From: Massilia sp. | GTDB lineage: Bacteria; Pseudomonadota; Gammaproteobacteria; Burkholderiales; Burkholderiaceae_D | Assembly (NCBI GenBank): GCA_003484545.1 | Contig: DNCF01000535.1 | Span: 1-15,043, forward strand | Length of the DNA stretch: 15,043 nt | Reading direction: 5' to 3' | In this document: piece after piece, positions 1 to 7,566 of the stretch | Layout: each line of letters opens with the position of its first letter | Position numbering within the stretch: position 1 is the stretch's first letter | Translations under genes and position numbers: made by a program | The notes under the pieces: model-generated | The model's input: the letters and a program-made list of their open reading frames with translations, nothing else | What the model was told of the DNA's origin: nothing | Databases searched by the model: none

Positions 1-1
1 T

Positions 2-571
2 GCCCTGCTGCGCTGGCTCGGCGAATCCGGCCACGGCGCTGGCTTCGTCACGGCCGCCGCCGCGATCTCCGCCCCGCTCGACCTGGCGCGCGGCGGCGAA
101 GCCCTGTCCTCGGGCTTCAACATGCTCTACACGCGCATGTTCCTGCAGACCCTGAAACCGAAGTGCCTGGCCAAGCTGGAACAATTCCCCGGCCTGTTCG
201 ACCGCGACGCCCTGCTCGCCGCGCGCGACCTCTACGCTTTCGACAACGTGGTGACCGCCCCGCTGCACGGCTACCGCGACACCGACGACTACTGGCACCG
301 CGCCAGCGCCCGCCACGTGCTGCACGAGATCACGGTGCCGACGCTCGTCCTGAACGCCCGTAACGATCCCTTCCTGCCGGGCGTGCACCTGCCGACCAGC
401 GCATCGAAAGCGGTGACGCTGGAATACCCGGAGGAAGGCGGCCACGTCGGCTTCCCGGTCGGGCGCATTCCAGGGCGCATCGATTGGCTGCCGGCGCGCA
501 TCCTCTCCTTCTTCGACGGCACCCGCGCGCCGGACGCCTACGACTTGTGCAATGCTGCTACCCATGGATGA
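2..571 (+). CDS. YheT-family alpha/beta hydrolase, 3' part
   Basis: The reading frame is open from the window edge to a TGA at 569-571, giving the last 189 residues; the start and the nucleophile elbow lie upstream of the window. The visible part includes a region reading SAPLDLARGG, a segment reading YTRMFLQTLKPK, a catalytic-acid-like stretch NARNDPFLP and a terminal GGHVGF holding the probable catalytic histidine. These fit the C-terminal half of the YheT/Eip1-type alpha/beta hydrolases (COG0429), cytoplasmic proteins with predicted esterase activity and poorly known substrate. An ATG at 122 is in frame but internal: coding-like sequence with family character continues upstream of it, so it is not the start. 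The last 8 bp overlap the next gene, suggesting one transcript with translational coupling. Family call is good; substrate is unknown. Confidence 0.85.
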   Translation, partial: ALLRWLGESGHGAGFVTAAAAISAPLDLARGGEALSSGFNMLYTRMFLQTLKPKCLAKLEQFPGLFDRDALLAARDLYAFDNVVTAPLHGYRDTDDYWHRASARHVLHEITVPTLVLNARNDPFLPGVHLPTSASKAVTLEYPEEGGHVGFPVGRIPGRIDWLPARILSFFDGTRAPDAYDLCNAATHG

Positions 572-1154
572 CATCGTAATTCAGGCAATGGCCAAATGGC
601 CGAACGTGCCCCACTGCTACGGCTGGCTCGCCCTCGACGCGCGCGGCGGCTGGCGCATGCGCGACGAGGCGGCCCAGCAGGCGAACGCGCCCGGCGACCG
701 GCTGACCAATGAAGCGCTGGTCGGCTTCATCAACCGCAACTACCTGCACGACGAGCAGGGCCGCTGGTATTTCCAGAACGGGCCGCAGCGCGTGTACGTG
801 AATCTCGAAGCGACGCCCTTCATTGCGCGTACCGATCCGGCGCAGGGCATGGTGGTGCAGACGGGTGCGGCGATTCCTGTGATCGAGCGCTTGTACCTGA
901 CCGAAGCCGGGGAGGCGATCGTGCAGGCGGGCGAGATCGTGGCCCAGGTCGATGACCGCGACGTGGCGCAGTTGTTCGAAGGTCTGGAACTGGACGGCAA
1001 GCCGGCCGGGGACGAGGCATTGATGGCCTGGATCGAAGGTGGCAACGAATCAATGGCGCTGCGCTATCGTGGCGCGCAGGTGCCGGTCGAGCGCATCAAG
1101 CGCGAGGAACTGCCGCAGCGCTTTGGGTTCGTGCGCACGCCCGCGCAGGCTTGA
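564..1154 (+). CDS. conserved DUF protein (probably DUF2946-type)
   Basis: This encodes about 196 residues of soluble protein with no signal peptide or membrane segment. It opens with MDDIVIQAMAKWPNVPHC and then a W-rich stretch (GWLALDARGGWRMRDE), followed by GRWYFQNGPQRVYV. I remember this N-terminal pattern from a conserved betaproteobacterial hypothetical family often annotated as DUF2946, but I am unsure of the family number. The function is unknown. ATG 564 is preferred because the family-like sequence begins there; ATG 552 is an in-frame alternative adding four residues. Neither has a clear Shine-Dalgarno sequence, and the start lies inside the end of the YheT-type gene, so translation is probably coupled to it. 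The pairing suggests a shared role, but that is inference only. Confidence 0.8.
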   Translation: MDDIVIQAMAKWPNVPHCYGWLALDARGGWRMRDEAAQQANAPGDRLTNEALVGFINRNYLHDEQGRWYFQNGPQRVYVNLEATPFIARTDPAQGMVVQTGAAIPVIERLYLTEAGEAIVQAGEIVAQVDDRDVAQLFEGLELDGKPAGDEALMAWIEGGNESMALRYRGAQVPVERIKREELPQRFGFVRTPAQA

Positions 1155-1226
1155 CACGCTTCCCGCAACCTGGCGTCACATCCGCGTTGGCGCTTCCAGG
1201 CCCGGCATGCAATCGCTTCGACAATT

Positions 1227-2012
1227 TCAGGCCTGCCCAGCCCGATCATCCCGCCACGCCATCTTCGCCGCCTCGCTGATCACCGACCGCACCAGCTCCG
1301 GCTCGGAAAACTGCGGAAAATGTCCGCTCCGCTTTGCCATCACCTGCTTGCCCAGCGGCGACAGCTTTACCAGCTCATGCTGGTGTCGCGCCCGCGCCTC
1401 GCGCTGCGCGGCCGGCGTGGCCCAGCGCAGCGGATGGCTTTCGCCGGTGACAACGTACAGGGGAATCGGCGGAAACGGCGGCGCCGCTTCCAGCTCGGCC
1501 AGGGTCTGGTCGACGTGGCGCGTTTCGGCCAGCGGATGGGCCGGCATGAGGCGCTCGCCCAGCGCCTTCAGGCCGCGCTGCAAGGCATTCTCGTGCCGCG
1601 GCAGGACACGCAAGTCGTCCGGGCTGGTCGCCTCCAGCAGCACGACGGCGCCGACTTCTTCCGGGTACAGGCGCGCGAACAGGTTGACGACCAGTCCGCC
1701 AAAGGAATGACCGACCAGCACGTAGGGACGGGGCACGCCGGCGGCTTCCAGCACGTCGCGCAGGGATTCGACCATCTCGTCCGCCGTCTGGGCGCGCACC
1801 GGCTTGCTGCTGGCGCCGATGCCGGGGCGGTTGTGGGCGAAGGTGCAGTGCTCGCCGGCCAGGGCGGTAAAAATCTTGAACCAGGCGTCGACCGGGCCGC
1901 CCGTGCCATTCACCAGCACGATGGCGGGACCGCCGCTGCCGGCCATGACGTACTCGACGGTCTCGCCGGAGACGTCGATTGTCATCTTCATGGGCAGGAC
2001 GACCGGACGCAC
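1227..2012 (-). CDS. alpha/beta hydrolase (AB hydrolase 1 fold)
   Basis: A 261-residue cytoplasmic alpha/beta hydrolase. Visible elements are the oxyanion-side loop IVLVNGTGGP (residues 31-40), the arginine loop FAHNRPGIGASSK (58-70), the nucleophile elbow VGHSFGG with Ser103 and a late histidine in KRSGHFPQF (His231). The catalytic acid cannot be assigned with certainty. The substrate is unknown; esterases, haloalkane-dehalogenase relatives and lactonases share this pattern. The longest frame begins with GTG at 2010-2012, four bases after the TAA of the upstream M48 protease gene, with a purine-rich GAAGAGAAGG ahead of it that could serve as ribosome binding site. In-frame ATGs at 1991 and 1985 are alternative starts and would give 254 or 252 residues. 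Tight spacing implies co-transcription with the protease gene. Confidence 0.85.
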   Translation of the reverse strand: MRPVVLPMKMTIDVSGETVEYVMAGSGGPAIVLVNGTGGPVDAWFKIFTALAGEHCTFAHNRPGIGASSKPVRAQTADEMVESLRDVLEAAGVPRPYVLVGHSFGGLVVNLFARLYPEEVGAVVLLEATSPDDLRVLPRHENALQRGLKALGERLMPAHPLAETRHVDQTLAELEAAPPFPPIPLYVVTGESHPLRWATPAAQREARARHQHELVKLSPLGKQVMAKRSGHFPQFSEPELVRSVISEAAKMAWRDDRAGQA

Positions 2013-2016
2013 GCGC

Positions 2017-3600
2017 TTATTTCACCTTCTCTTCGAGTTCCTTGTCCTGGCGCTGGCGCTCCCTGATCTCGCGTTCGCGCGCGTCGATCACGGACTGGTC
2101 GTAGAAGGACACGTCGCCCGCCTTGCGCGCGAGGTTGAGCTGGTCCACCGCCGCCGGCAGGGCGCCTGCCAGCACGTAGGATTCGGCCAGCGCCATGTGC
2201 TGCAAGGCGATCTTGCCCTGTTGCGAATAGGCTTTCGCCAGCAGGTCGTGGAGCTTCGGATCCTCGCGGTACTGGCGCACCTGGTCGCGCAGGTAACGCG
2301 TCGCATCGTCATACTTGCCGGCGGAGATCATGGCATCCGCGTACTGGCGCGCCAGCGCGCGCGACAGCGGATAGCGGTTGACGGCCTCCTCGGCATCCTT
2401 CAGCGCCTGCTGCGCGACTTCCTTCGGTTGGCCCGGCGCCAATTTGATCTCGAGATCGAGCCCGGCGAACATGGCGCCGCCATCGCTGGCCGGCGCTGCC
2501 GAGAACACGCCCTCCTTCGGTTTCATACTGGCCCGCGCCTTGTCGAGCCAGCTGCGCGCGGCCGCCAGGTCGCCCTGCTTCAGCGCCAGGAAAGACAAGC
2601 CGTACTGGGCCGCGACCTGTTGCTGGCGCTGCGGCTGGTTCAGCTGGGACTCGAAGGTGATGCGGGTATCGCGCAGGCCGGTCGTGCTGCCGTCCTGAAG
2701 CACGCGGGCGCGCGCCTTGGCGAGGTGAAACTCGATCGCATCGGCACGCTGGCGCAGCGGGGTCTCGCGGATGCGCGACTGGATGTCGGCAATGCGTTCG
2801 CCCGTCAGCGGGTGGCTGCTGAGGAAGGCCGGCAGTTCTCCGTAGACCTTGTTCGCGCTTTGCAGGCGCTTGAAGAAGGCGACCATGCCCGAGGTGTCGT
2901 AGCCGCCGGCGCTCATGATCTGGAAGCCGATGCGGTCGGCCTCGCGCTCGGCGTCGCGGCTGAAGCTGAGCTGGCGGTCCGCCGCCAGGCCCTGCCCGCC
3001 CATCAGCACGCCCATCGCCGCGTCCGGATTGGCTTTCGCGGCCAGCGCCGCCAGGATCATCGCGGCCAGCGGCAGCAGCGCATCCTGCTTCTGCTGGCCG
3101 ATCATGCGCGCGATGTGGCGCTGCGACACGTGGCCGATCTCGTGCGACATCACCGAGGCCAGCTCGGACTCCGTCTGGGCCGCAATCAGCAGGCCCGAGT
3201 GGATGCCGATGAAGCCGCCGGGCAGCGCAAAGGCGTTCAGCACCGGGTCGCGCACCGCGAAGAAGCCGAAGTCGGCGCCGGTCTCGCCGCGCGCGCCGGG
3301 CACGGCGTCGACCAGGGCGCCGCCGAAATGGTTCAGGTAATCGAGGATCTGGTCGTCGTCGAGATAGTCGCGGTCGCGCCGGATATGGCGCATGATCTCC
3401 TCGCCGAGCTTGCGCTCGGTGATCGGCGACAGGTCTTCGCGCGCGGTGTCGCCCAGGGTGGGCAGGCGCGAGGAAGCGGCAACATTCAGGGATTGCCCGG
3501 CCGCCGAGACACAGGCGAAACCGGTCGCGGCCGACACGAGCAGGACGGCCAGCGAACGGCGCCAGCGGGCGGATGCGGGCGGCAACGCAGGATGGGTCAT
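2017..3600 (-). CDS. bepA: M48 family metalloprotease with TPR-like C-terminus (BepA/YfgC-like)
   Basis: Encodes 527 residues. A positively charged N-terminus and hydrophobic segment (residues 13-35) form a Sec signal peptide, placing the protein in the periplasm. The zinc site is HEIGH (153-157) with the third ligand in EREAD (218-222). SSHPLTGER (about 261-269) matches the BepA segment whose histidine (here His263) acts as a switch at the metal. The C-terminal half is helical and repetitive, as expected for TPR repeats. In E. coli, BepA degrades stalled LptD and BAM-related outer-membrane proteins; that role is inferred here. ATG 3600 is chosen because it directly precedes the signal peptide; the frame stays open further upstream but would run into moaC. 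It is co-directional with, and 4 bp from, the hydrolase gene. Length is slightly above the E. coli protein (487 residues). Confidence 0.92.
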   Translation of the reverse strand: MTHPALPPASARWRRSLAVLLVSAATGFACVSAAGQSLNVAASSRLPTLGDTAREDLSPITERKLGEEIMRHIRRDRDYLDDDQILDYLNHFGGALVDAVPGARGETGADFGFFAVRDPVLNAFALPGGFIGIHSGLLIAAQTESELASVMSHEIGHVSQRHIARMIGQQKQDALLPLAAMILAALAAKANPDAAMGVLMGGQGLAADRQLSFSRDAEREADRIGFQIMSAGGYDTSGMVAFFKRLQSANKVYGELPAFLSSHPLTGERIADIQSRIRETPLRQRADAIEFHLAKARARVLQDGSTTGLRDTRITFESQLNQPQRQQQVAAQYGLSFLALKQGDLAAARSWLDKARASMKPKEGVFSAAPASDGGAMFAGLDLEIKLAPGQPKEVAQQALKDAEEAVNRYPLSRALARQYADAMISAGKYDDATRYLRDQVRQYREDPKLHDLLAKAYSQQGKIALQHMALAESYVLAGALPAAVDQLNLARKAGDVSFYDQSVIDAREREIRERQRQDKELEEKVK

Positions 3601-3611
3601 CGGTTTCACGG

Positions 3612-3620
3612 TGCTATGAT
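3612..3620 (+). promoter_or_regulatory. extended -10 promoter element, probably for moaC
   Basis: TGCTATGAT in the bepA-moaC divergent spacer matches an extended -10 (TG-N-TATAAT) with one mismatch. No good -35 is visible at 17 bp. Transcription would start near 3627, giving a leader of about 59 nt, too short for a Moco riboswitch. The hexamer core is nearly self-complementary (TATCAT on the other strand), so it could also serve the bepA direction, though that would leave a leader of under 10 nt. Confidence 0.4.
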
Positions 3621-3685
3621 AACCGCATCCGCACCCGCTTTGCCGCGGACCGAAACACTTTCTTACCCAGCCATACAGACAGACA

Positions 3686-4189
3686 ATGACCGATCCGAAC
3701 CCGACCGCCGCCTCCCCGCTCACCCATTTCGACGCCAGCGGTCAGGCCCATATGGTCGACGTCGGCGCCAAGAACGAGACCCACCGCATCGCGGTGGCCG
3801 CCGGCACCATCCGCATGCAGCCCGAGACCCTGGCGCTGATCCAGTCGGGCAACGCCAAGAAAGGCGACGTGCTCGGCATTGCCCGCATCGCCGCCATCAT
3901 GGGCGCCAAGCGCACCAGCGACCTGGTGCCGCTGTGCCATCCGCTGGCCATCACCCGCGTCGCGGTCGACTTCGACGTGGATGCAGCAGCCAACAGCGTG
4001 CACTGCCGCGCCCAGGTCGAGACCCATGGCAAGACCGGGGTCGAGATGGAGGCCCTGACGGCCGTGCAGGTGGGCTTATTGACGATTTACGACATGTGCA
4101 AGGCGGCCGACCGTGGCATGGTCATGACGAATGTGCGGGTACTGGAGAAGCACGGTGGCAAGTCGGGCGACTGGACGGCAGCGATCTAG
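3686..4189 (+). CDS. moaC: cyclic pyranopterin monophosphate synthase MoaC
   Basis: A 167-residue cytoplasmic protein close in length to E. coli MoaC (161). MoaC turns the cyclised GTP product of MoaA into cyclic pyranopterin monophosphate in molybdenum cofactor synthesis. Diagnostic segments are present in order: THFDASGQAHMVDVGAK (13-29), RIAAIMGAKRTSDLVPLCHP (67-86, with Cys84-His85), GVEMEALTAVQVGLLTIYDM (118-137, Glu120/Glu122/Asp136), then CKAADRGM with Lys139, and a C-terminal KHGGKSGDW. The ATG at 3686 gives the expected N-terminus; no strong Shine-Dalgarno precedes it. It stands alone, divergent from bepA, with no other moa gene in the window, so the rest of the pathway must be encoded elsewhere. 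It converges on the lipoprotein gene at 4219 with only 29 bp between the stops. Confidence 0.97.
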   Translation: MTDPNPTAASPLTHFDASGQAHMVDVGAKNETHRIAVAAGTIRMQPETLALIQSGNAKKGDVLGIARIAAIMGAKRTSDLVPLCHPLAITRVAVDFDVDAAANSVHCRAQVETHGKTGVEMEALTAVQVGLLTIYDMCKAADRGMVMTNVRVLEKHGGKSGDWTAAI

Positions 4190-4194
4190 CGGTC

Positions 4195-4215
4195 GCCTGG
4201 CCAGCCGCGCCAGGC
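4195..4215. terminator. possible hairpin between convergent moaC and lipoprotein genes
   Basis: A 6-bp GC stem (GCCTGG at 4195-4200 with CCAGGC at 4210-4215, loop of 9) fills the 29-bp gap between two convergent stop codons. It has no T-tract on either side, so intrinsic termination is doubtful; it may only protect 3' ends or be chance in GC-rich DNA. Confidence 0.25.
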
Positions 4216-4218
4216 CCG

Positions 4219-4578
4219 TCATGAGCAAGGAACCGTCTTTGCACCCGGCAAGGTAGTCAAGGGCTTGAAGCCGGCTGCGTCAGCTGCAGAGGCTTGGCCG
4301 ACCGGAATGTCGAAGATCCCGATGCGGCCATCCGGAATACCGCATACCGTCGGGGCGGGCTGGCCATCGTTGCCGCACTCGGCAGAGTGGACCTGGATGT
4401 TGGCCGCTGTCAGCTGCGCTTGCAGGGCTGCGAGCGAGACACCGCCGCCTCTGCACTGCAGCGAATCCATCGATTTGAACACTTTGATGCCGGCGAGTCT
4501 GGCATCGGCGCCTTCCCCGCCCCCGCCACAAGCGGTCAACGACGCCACAACTGCCAATACCGGGAGCAACATTCGCAT
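4219..4578 (-). CDS. small cysteine-containing lipoprotein, function unknown
   Basis: Encodes 119 residues. The N-terminus MRMLLPVLAVVASLTAC is a lipoprotein signal peptide with lipobox LTAC, so Cys17 would be lipidated and the mature protein anchored to a membrane facing the periplasm. After a flexible Gly-rich linker the mature part has four more cysteines (42, 68, 79, 118), enough for two disulfides, and otherwise looks like a compact alpha/beta domain. I do not recognise the family. The start at 4578 is supported by AGAGGA seven bases upstream; an ATG two codons later is a weaker alternative. It lies downstream of the phasin-like gene on the same strand but 131 bp away with its own promoter candidate, so it may be independently expressed. 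Confidence 0.8.
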   Translation of the reverse strand: MRMLLPVLAVVASLTACGGGGEGADARLAGIKVFKSMDSLQCRGGGVSLAALQAQLTAANIQVHSAECGNDGQPAPTVCGIPDGRIGIFDIPVGQASAADAAGFKPLTTLPGAKTVPCS

Positions 4579-4585
4579 ATCAACG

Positions 4586-4591
4586 TCCTCT
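4586..4591 (-). promoter_or_regulatory. Shine-Dalgarno deciding the lipoprotein start
   Basis: AGAGGA on the minus strand lies 7 nt before ATG 4578, fixing that codon as the start in preference to the ATG two codons inside. Confidence 0.65.
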
Positions 4592-4640
4592 TCAGCGATC
4601 GTGACGGCGGGATCGTCGTCCGCTCCGAGTATGGACGAGC

Positions 4641-4670
4641 ATTACATATTTGCCAAGTACCAAGTATCAA
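4641..4670 (-). promoter_or_regulatory. candidate sigma-70 promoter for the lipoprotein gene
   Basis: On the minus strand TTGATA (4670-4665) and TGTAAT (4646-4641) are separated by 18 bp, each one mismatch from the sigma-70 consensus. It would start transcription near 4634 and give a leader of about 55 nt. The spacer contains a perfect 7-bp tandem duplication (CCAAGTA twice on the plus strand, 4653-4666) that may be a regulator site or chance. Confidence 0.45.
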
Positions 4671-4709
4671 CATACCCGATTGGCATGGACGCGGCGGCGC
4701 GGGCAGGTT

Positions 4710-5042
4710 TCATCTTGCGGGCTGCATGCTCTCCATCCATACCTGCGTGAGTGCATGCCCCATCATGCCGACCACTTTGCCGTTCGCATCGGCGAAGCGC
4801 TCCATCGACTGGCGCTGGACCACCATGGCGTTCTTCGCCAGCGCGTCGGCGCAGGATTGCGATGCGGTGATGAAGGCGCGCAACATCTGCTCCTGGATGA
4901 CCGCCGCCGAACTGAACAATAATTGTTGGGTATTCGCTCTCATGGCCTCGCCATAGACGCCGGCGGCATTCGACCACAATGTCAGGAAGGGCGCCGGGAT
5001 GCTGGGGAATGCCGCGTGCGGATTTGCGCTCATCGTCAACAT
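4710..5042 (-). CDS. short phasin-like helical protein
   Basis: Encodes 110 residues with no signal peptide. Residues about 20-105 look almost wholly helical and amphipathic, with features of phasin_2 proteins: an early FPSIPAPFLTLWSNAAGVYGE region followed by a repeated pattern of Ala, Gln, Met and Ser. Phasins coat polyhydroxyalkanoate granules in the cytoplasm. The protein is shorter than typical phasins of about 180 residues, so it may be a minor phasin or an unrelated helical protein. ATG 5042 is supported by AGGAGA eight bases upstream; ATG 5033 is the alternative. No other PHA gene is visible in the window. Family assignment comes from composition and pattern, so it is moderate only. 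Confidence 0.7.
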   Translation of the reverse strand: MLTMSANPHAAFPSIPAPFLTLWSNAAGVYGEAMRANTQQLLFSSAAVIQEQMLRAFITASQSCADALAKNAMVVQRQSMERFADANGKVVGMMGHALTQVWMESMQPAR

Positions 5043-5050
5043 GATGCTGT

Positions 5051-5056
5051 TCTCCT
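5051..5056 (-). promoter_or_regulatory. Shine-Dalgarno deciding the phasin-like start
   Basis: AGGAGA on the minus strand lies 8 nt before ATG 5042, a near-ideal site that favours this start over the ATG at 5033. Confidence 0.7.
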
Positions 5057-5187
5057 GGTGAGTGACCGGATTGGACAGGTTGCCGCATGGTGCGGCGCGC
5101 TACCGAGTCTACGCTTCGTTCGAGGCGCCGTCACCGGTACTGCGAAGCGACACCACTTCGCGCAACCCCGTCACGCACCAGGCGCGT

Positions 5188-5217
5188 TCAGTCGCGCTCA
5201 GTCACGCTCAGTCGCGG
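5188..5217. repeat. three tandem 10-bp repeats
   Basis: The decamer TCAGTCGCGC occurs at 5188-5197, again at 5198-5207 with one change (TCAGTCACGC) and a third time at 5208-5217 with the last base changed. A 10-bp period places each copy on the same helix face, as for an operator array. It sits in the divergent region upstream of two oppositely oriented genes, about 145 bp from the phasin-like start and 207 bp from the peptidase start. Confidence 0.6.
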
Positions 5218-5413
5218 ACCTCGGCCTCGACCGGCTGCGCCAGCAAGGCCAGCGACTCCTGCCAGCCGGGATAGCAGCCTCGGCCGGACTTCGACATGCG
5301 CTGCGCGTTTTTTCGCGACTTGTCCCGCCAACAGTATCCCCATGTTAAATTGCTGGTTTGTCCACGGCACACCCGTGCCTGCGCACAATAAAAACACCCG
5401 AGACACTGCTTGA

Positions 5414-5419
5414 AGAGGA
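5414..5419 (+). promoter_or_regulatory. Shine-Dalgarno deciding the S9 peptidase start
   Basis: AGAGGA lies 4 nt before ATG 5424. This ATG also begins a canonical signal peptide, so the 22 extra in-frame codons upstream are not used. Confidence 0.65.
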
Positions 5420-5423
5420 ACGA

Positions 5424-7478
5424 ATGAAATTACGCTTGATGATGCTGGGCGCTGCCGTTGCCGCCTCCAGCGCCGTGGCCGCGCCGCGCGGCTTCACGGT
5501 GGAAGACCTGGTCAACCTGGAACGCGTCGGCAGCCCGGCCCTGGCGCCGGACGCCAGCCGCGTCGTCTACACCGTGCGCAGCACCGACATGGACAAGAAC
5601 CGCGGCCACACCAAGCTGTGGATGGTCGACCTGCGCGATGCCAAGGCGGCGCCGAAAGTCTTCGTTTCCCACGACAGCAGCAGCACCGACCCGGAATGGT
5701 CGCCCAAGGGCGACGCCGTCTACTTCCTGTCGAGCCGGTCCGGCAGCGCCCAGGTCTGGCGCCAGCCGGTCGGCGGCGGCGCGCCGGTGCAGGTGACCAA
5801 CCTGCCGCTGGACGTCGACAACTTCCGCGTTTCTCCCACCGGCGACCGTATCGCGTTGAGCATGGCCGTGTTCCGCGACTGCGCCGACCTGGCCTGCACC
5901 AAGCAGCGCATGGACGCGCAGGCCAAGAACAAGGCGACTGGCCGCGTGTATGACCGCCTGTTCGTGCGCCATTGGGATACCTGGGCCGATGGCCGCAACG
6001 CGGTGCTGTTCTCGGCGCCGCTGAACGACAAGGGCGTGGTGGCCGGCGAACCTGTCAGCCTGTCCGGCTCGCTCGACGGCGACGTGCCCTCGAAGCCCTT
6101 CGGCGACCGCGAGGAATACCGCTTCAGCCCGGATGGCAAGACCGTCGTCTTCTCGGCCCGCATCGCCGGCAAGACCGAGGCCTGGTCGACCAACTTCGAC
6201 GTCTATGCGGTCCCGGCCGCCGGTGGCGCCGCGCCGCGCAACCTGACCGCGGACAATCCTGCCTGGGACACCAAGGCCGTGTTCTCGCCGGACGGCAAGA
6301 CGCTGGCCTACCTGGCGATGGCGCGTCCCGGCTTCGAGGCCGACCGCTACCAGATCATGCTGATGGACGTGGCGACTGGCCAGAAGCGCAAGCTCGCCGC
6401 GGACTGGGACCGCTCGGCCGGCGGCCTGCAATGGACCGTCGACGGCAAGGCGCTCATCGTGGACGCCGAGGACATCGGCCAGCACCGCCTGTTCAGCATC
6501 GACGTGGCCAGCGGCAAGGTCACCGGCCTGACCGACAAGGGTGCGATCGGCGGCTTCGACGTGCGCCGCGACACCGTCGCCTTCACCCTGGCTTCGCTGA
6601 ACTCGCCGGCCCAGCTGTATTCGATGAAGCTGGGCAGCGCCAAGCCGGTGCAGCTGACCGCGAACAACGCCGACAAGCTGGCCGACGTGCGCTTCGGCGA
6701 CTTCGAGCAGTTCTCGTTCAAGGGTGCGAACGGCGACACCGTCCATGGCTACGTGATGAAACCGTGGAACGCCACCCCGGGCGCGAAGTATCCGATCGCC
6801 TTCCTGGTCCATGGCGGCCCGCAGGGCAGCTTCGGCAATAGCTGGAGCTACCGCTGGAATCCGCAGGTGTACGCCGGCGCCGGCTATGCCACCGTGTTCA
6901 TCGACTTCCACGGCTCGACCGGCTATGGCCAGAAGTTCACGGATTCGATCAGCGGCGACTGGGGCGGCAAGCCGCTCGAGGACCTCCAAAAAGGCCTGGC
7001 GGCCGCCGTGCAGAAATTCCCCTGGCTCGACCGCGAGCGCAGCTGCGCGCTGGGCGCCTCTTACGGCGGCTACATGATGAACTGGATCGAGGGCAATTGG
7101 TCGGACGGCTTCAAGTGCATCGTCAACCACGACGGCGTGTTCGACACCCGCGGCATGGCCTACTCGACCGAAGAGCAGTGGTTTACCGACTGGGAAAGCG
7201 GCGGCCCGTATTTCGCGGTGCCGGAGAATCACGAACGCTTCAATCCGGTCCACCACGTGAACAAGTGGAAGACGCCGATGCTGGTGATCCAGGGCGACCT
7301 CGACTTCCGGATCCCGACCGCGCAGGCGCTGTCGACCTTCACGGCGCTGCAGCGCAAGGGCATCGAGAGCAAGCTGCTGGTCTTCCCGGACGAAAACCAC
7401 TGGGTGCTGAAGCCGGCCAACTCGGTGCTCTGGCACCACACGGTGATCGGCTGGCTCGACCAGCACCTGAAGCGCTGA
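5424..7478 (+). CDS. secreted S9 family peptidase (S9C, DPP5/acylaminoacyl-peptidase-like)
   Basis: Encodes 684 residues. A signal peptide (MKLRLMM, hydrophobic core, AVAA near residue 20) exports it to the periplasm. Residues about 25-440 form a beta-propeller with WD40-like peptidase blades; motifs such as DPEWSPKG and FSPDGKT recur. The C-terminal third is the prolyl-oligopeptidase catalytic domain with GASYGGY (Ser546), GDLDFRIP (Asp627) and DENHW (His659), a complete triad. Such enzymes release dipeptides or acylated residues from peptide N-termini and support peptide use; the exact specificity is inferred. The length equals what I recall for Porphyromonas DPP5. The start is set by the signal peptide and ribosome binding site. 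It stands alone and ends at a strong terminator. It is not DPP4-like by overall length. Confidence 0.93.
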   Translation: MKLRLMMLGAAVAASSAVAAPRGFTVEDLVNLERVGSPALAPDASRVVYTVRSTDMDKNRGHTKLWMVDLRDAKAAPKVFVSHDSSSTDPEWSPKGDAVYFLSSRSGSAQVWRQPVGGGAPVQVTNLPLDVDNFRVSPTGDRIALSMAVFRDCADLACTKQRMDAQAKNKATGRVYDRLFVRHWDTWADGRNAVLFSAPLNDKGVVAGEPVSLSGSLDGDVPSKPFGDREEYRFSPDGKTVVFSARIAGKTEAWSTNFDVYAVPAAGGAAPRNLTADNPAWDTKAVFSPDGKTLAYLAMARPGFEADRYQIMLMDVATGQKRKLAADWDRSAGGLQWTVDGKALIVDAEDIGQHRLFSIDVASGKVTGLTDKGAIGGFDVRRDTVAFTLASLNSPAQLYSMKLGSAKPVQLTANNADKLADVRFGDFEQFSFKGANGDTVHGYVMKPWNATPGAKYPIAFLVHGGPQGSFGNSWSYRWNPQVYAGAGYATVFIDFHGSTGYGQKFTDSISGDWGGKPLEDLQKGLAAAVQKFPWLDRERSCALGASYGGYMMNWIEGNWSDGFKCIVNHDGVFDTRGMAYSTEEQWFTDWESGGPYFAVPENHERFNPVHHVNKWKTPMLVIQGDLDFRIPTAQALSTFTALQRKGIESKLLVFPDENHWVLKPANSVLWHHTVIGWLDQHLKR

Positions 7479-7499
7479 TCCCGTCTCGGCCTGCCGACA

Positions 7500-7525
7500 A
7501 AGCCCGCCCCTTGGCGGGCTTTTTT
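7500..7525 (+). terminator. rho-independent terminator of the S9 peptidase gene
   Basis: A 9-bp stem (AAGCCCGCC at 7500-7508 with GGCGGGCTT at 7513-7521) closes a CCTT loop and runs into a T-tract at 7520-7525, 22 bp after the stop codon. It separates the peptidase transcript from the PilZ gene downstream. Confidence 0.93.
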
Positions 7526-7566
7526 ATTGCCTGTGACAATCGGCGGTTTTTCCCCGGCATGACCGC

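Larger units (their letters stand above)
5043..5423. other. 381-bp divergent intergenic region
   Basis: This lies between the phasin-like gene (-) and the S9 peptidase gene (+). It holds a short GC hairpin (GCCGCA at 5082-5087 with TGCGGC at 5091-5096), three tandem decamers at 5188-5217, and a weak promoter candidate for the peptidase (TTGTCC at 5320-5325 and TGTTAA at 5343-5348, 17 bp apart). Open frames across it are shadows without ribosome binding sites or family character. No RNA gene is recognised. Confidence 0.6.

Noticed and set aside
3600..3685. possible Moco riboswitch ahead of moaC
   Set aside because: The likely leader is only about 59 nt and shows no extended base-paired architecture of that motif.
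1804..4224. 806-codon open frame on the + strand
   Set aside because: It runs antisense to the BepA-like gene and then out of frame over moaC; both of those have strong family motifs.
5358..5423. longer N-terminus of the S9 peptidase beginning at 5358
   Set aside because: The ribosome binding site and canonical signal peptide both point to ATG 5424.
5430..7466. 678-codon open frame antisense to the S9 peptidase gene
   Set aside because: It mirrors a clear enzyme gene, has low-complexity Arg/Val/Ala/Gly/His-rich composition typical of GC-rich antisense shadows, and has no family character.
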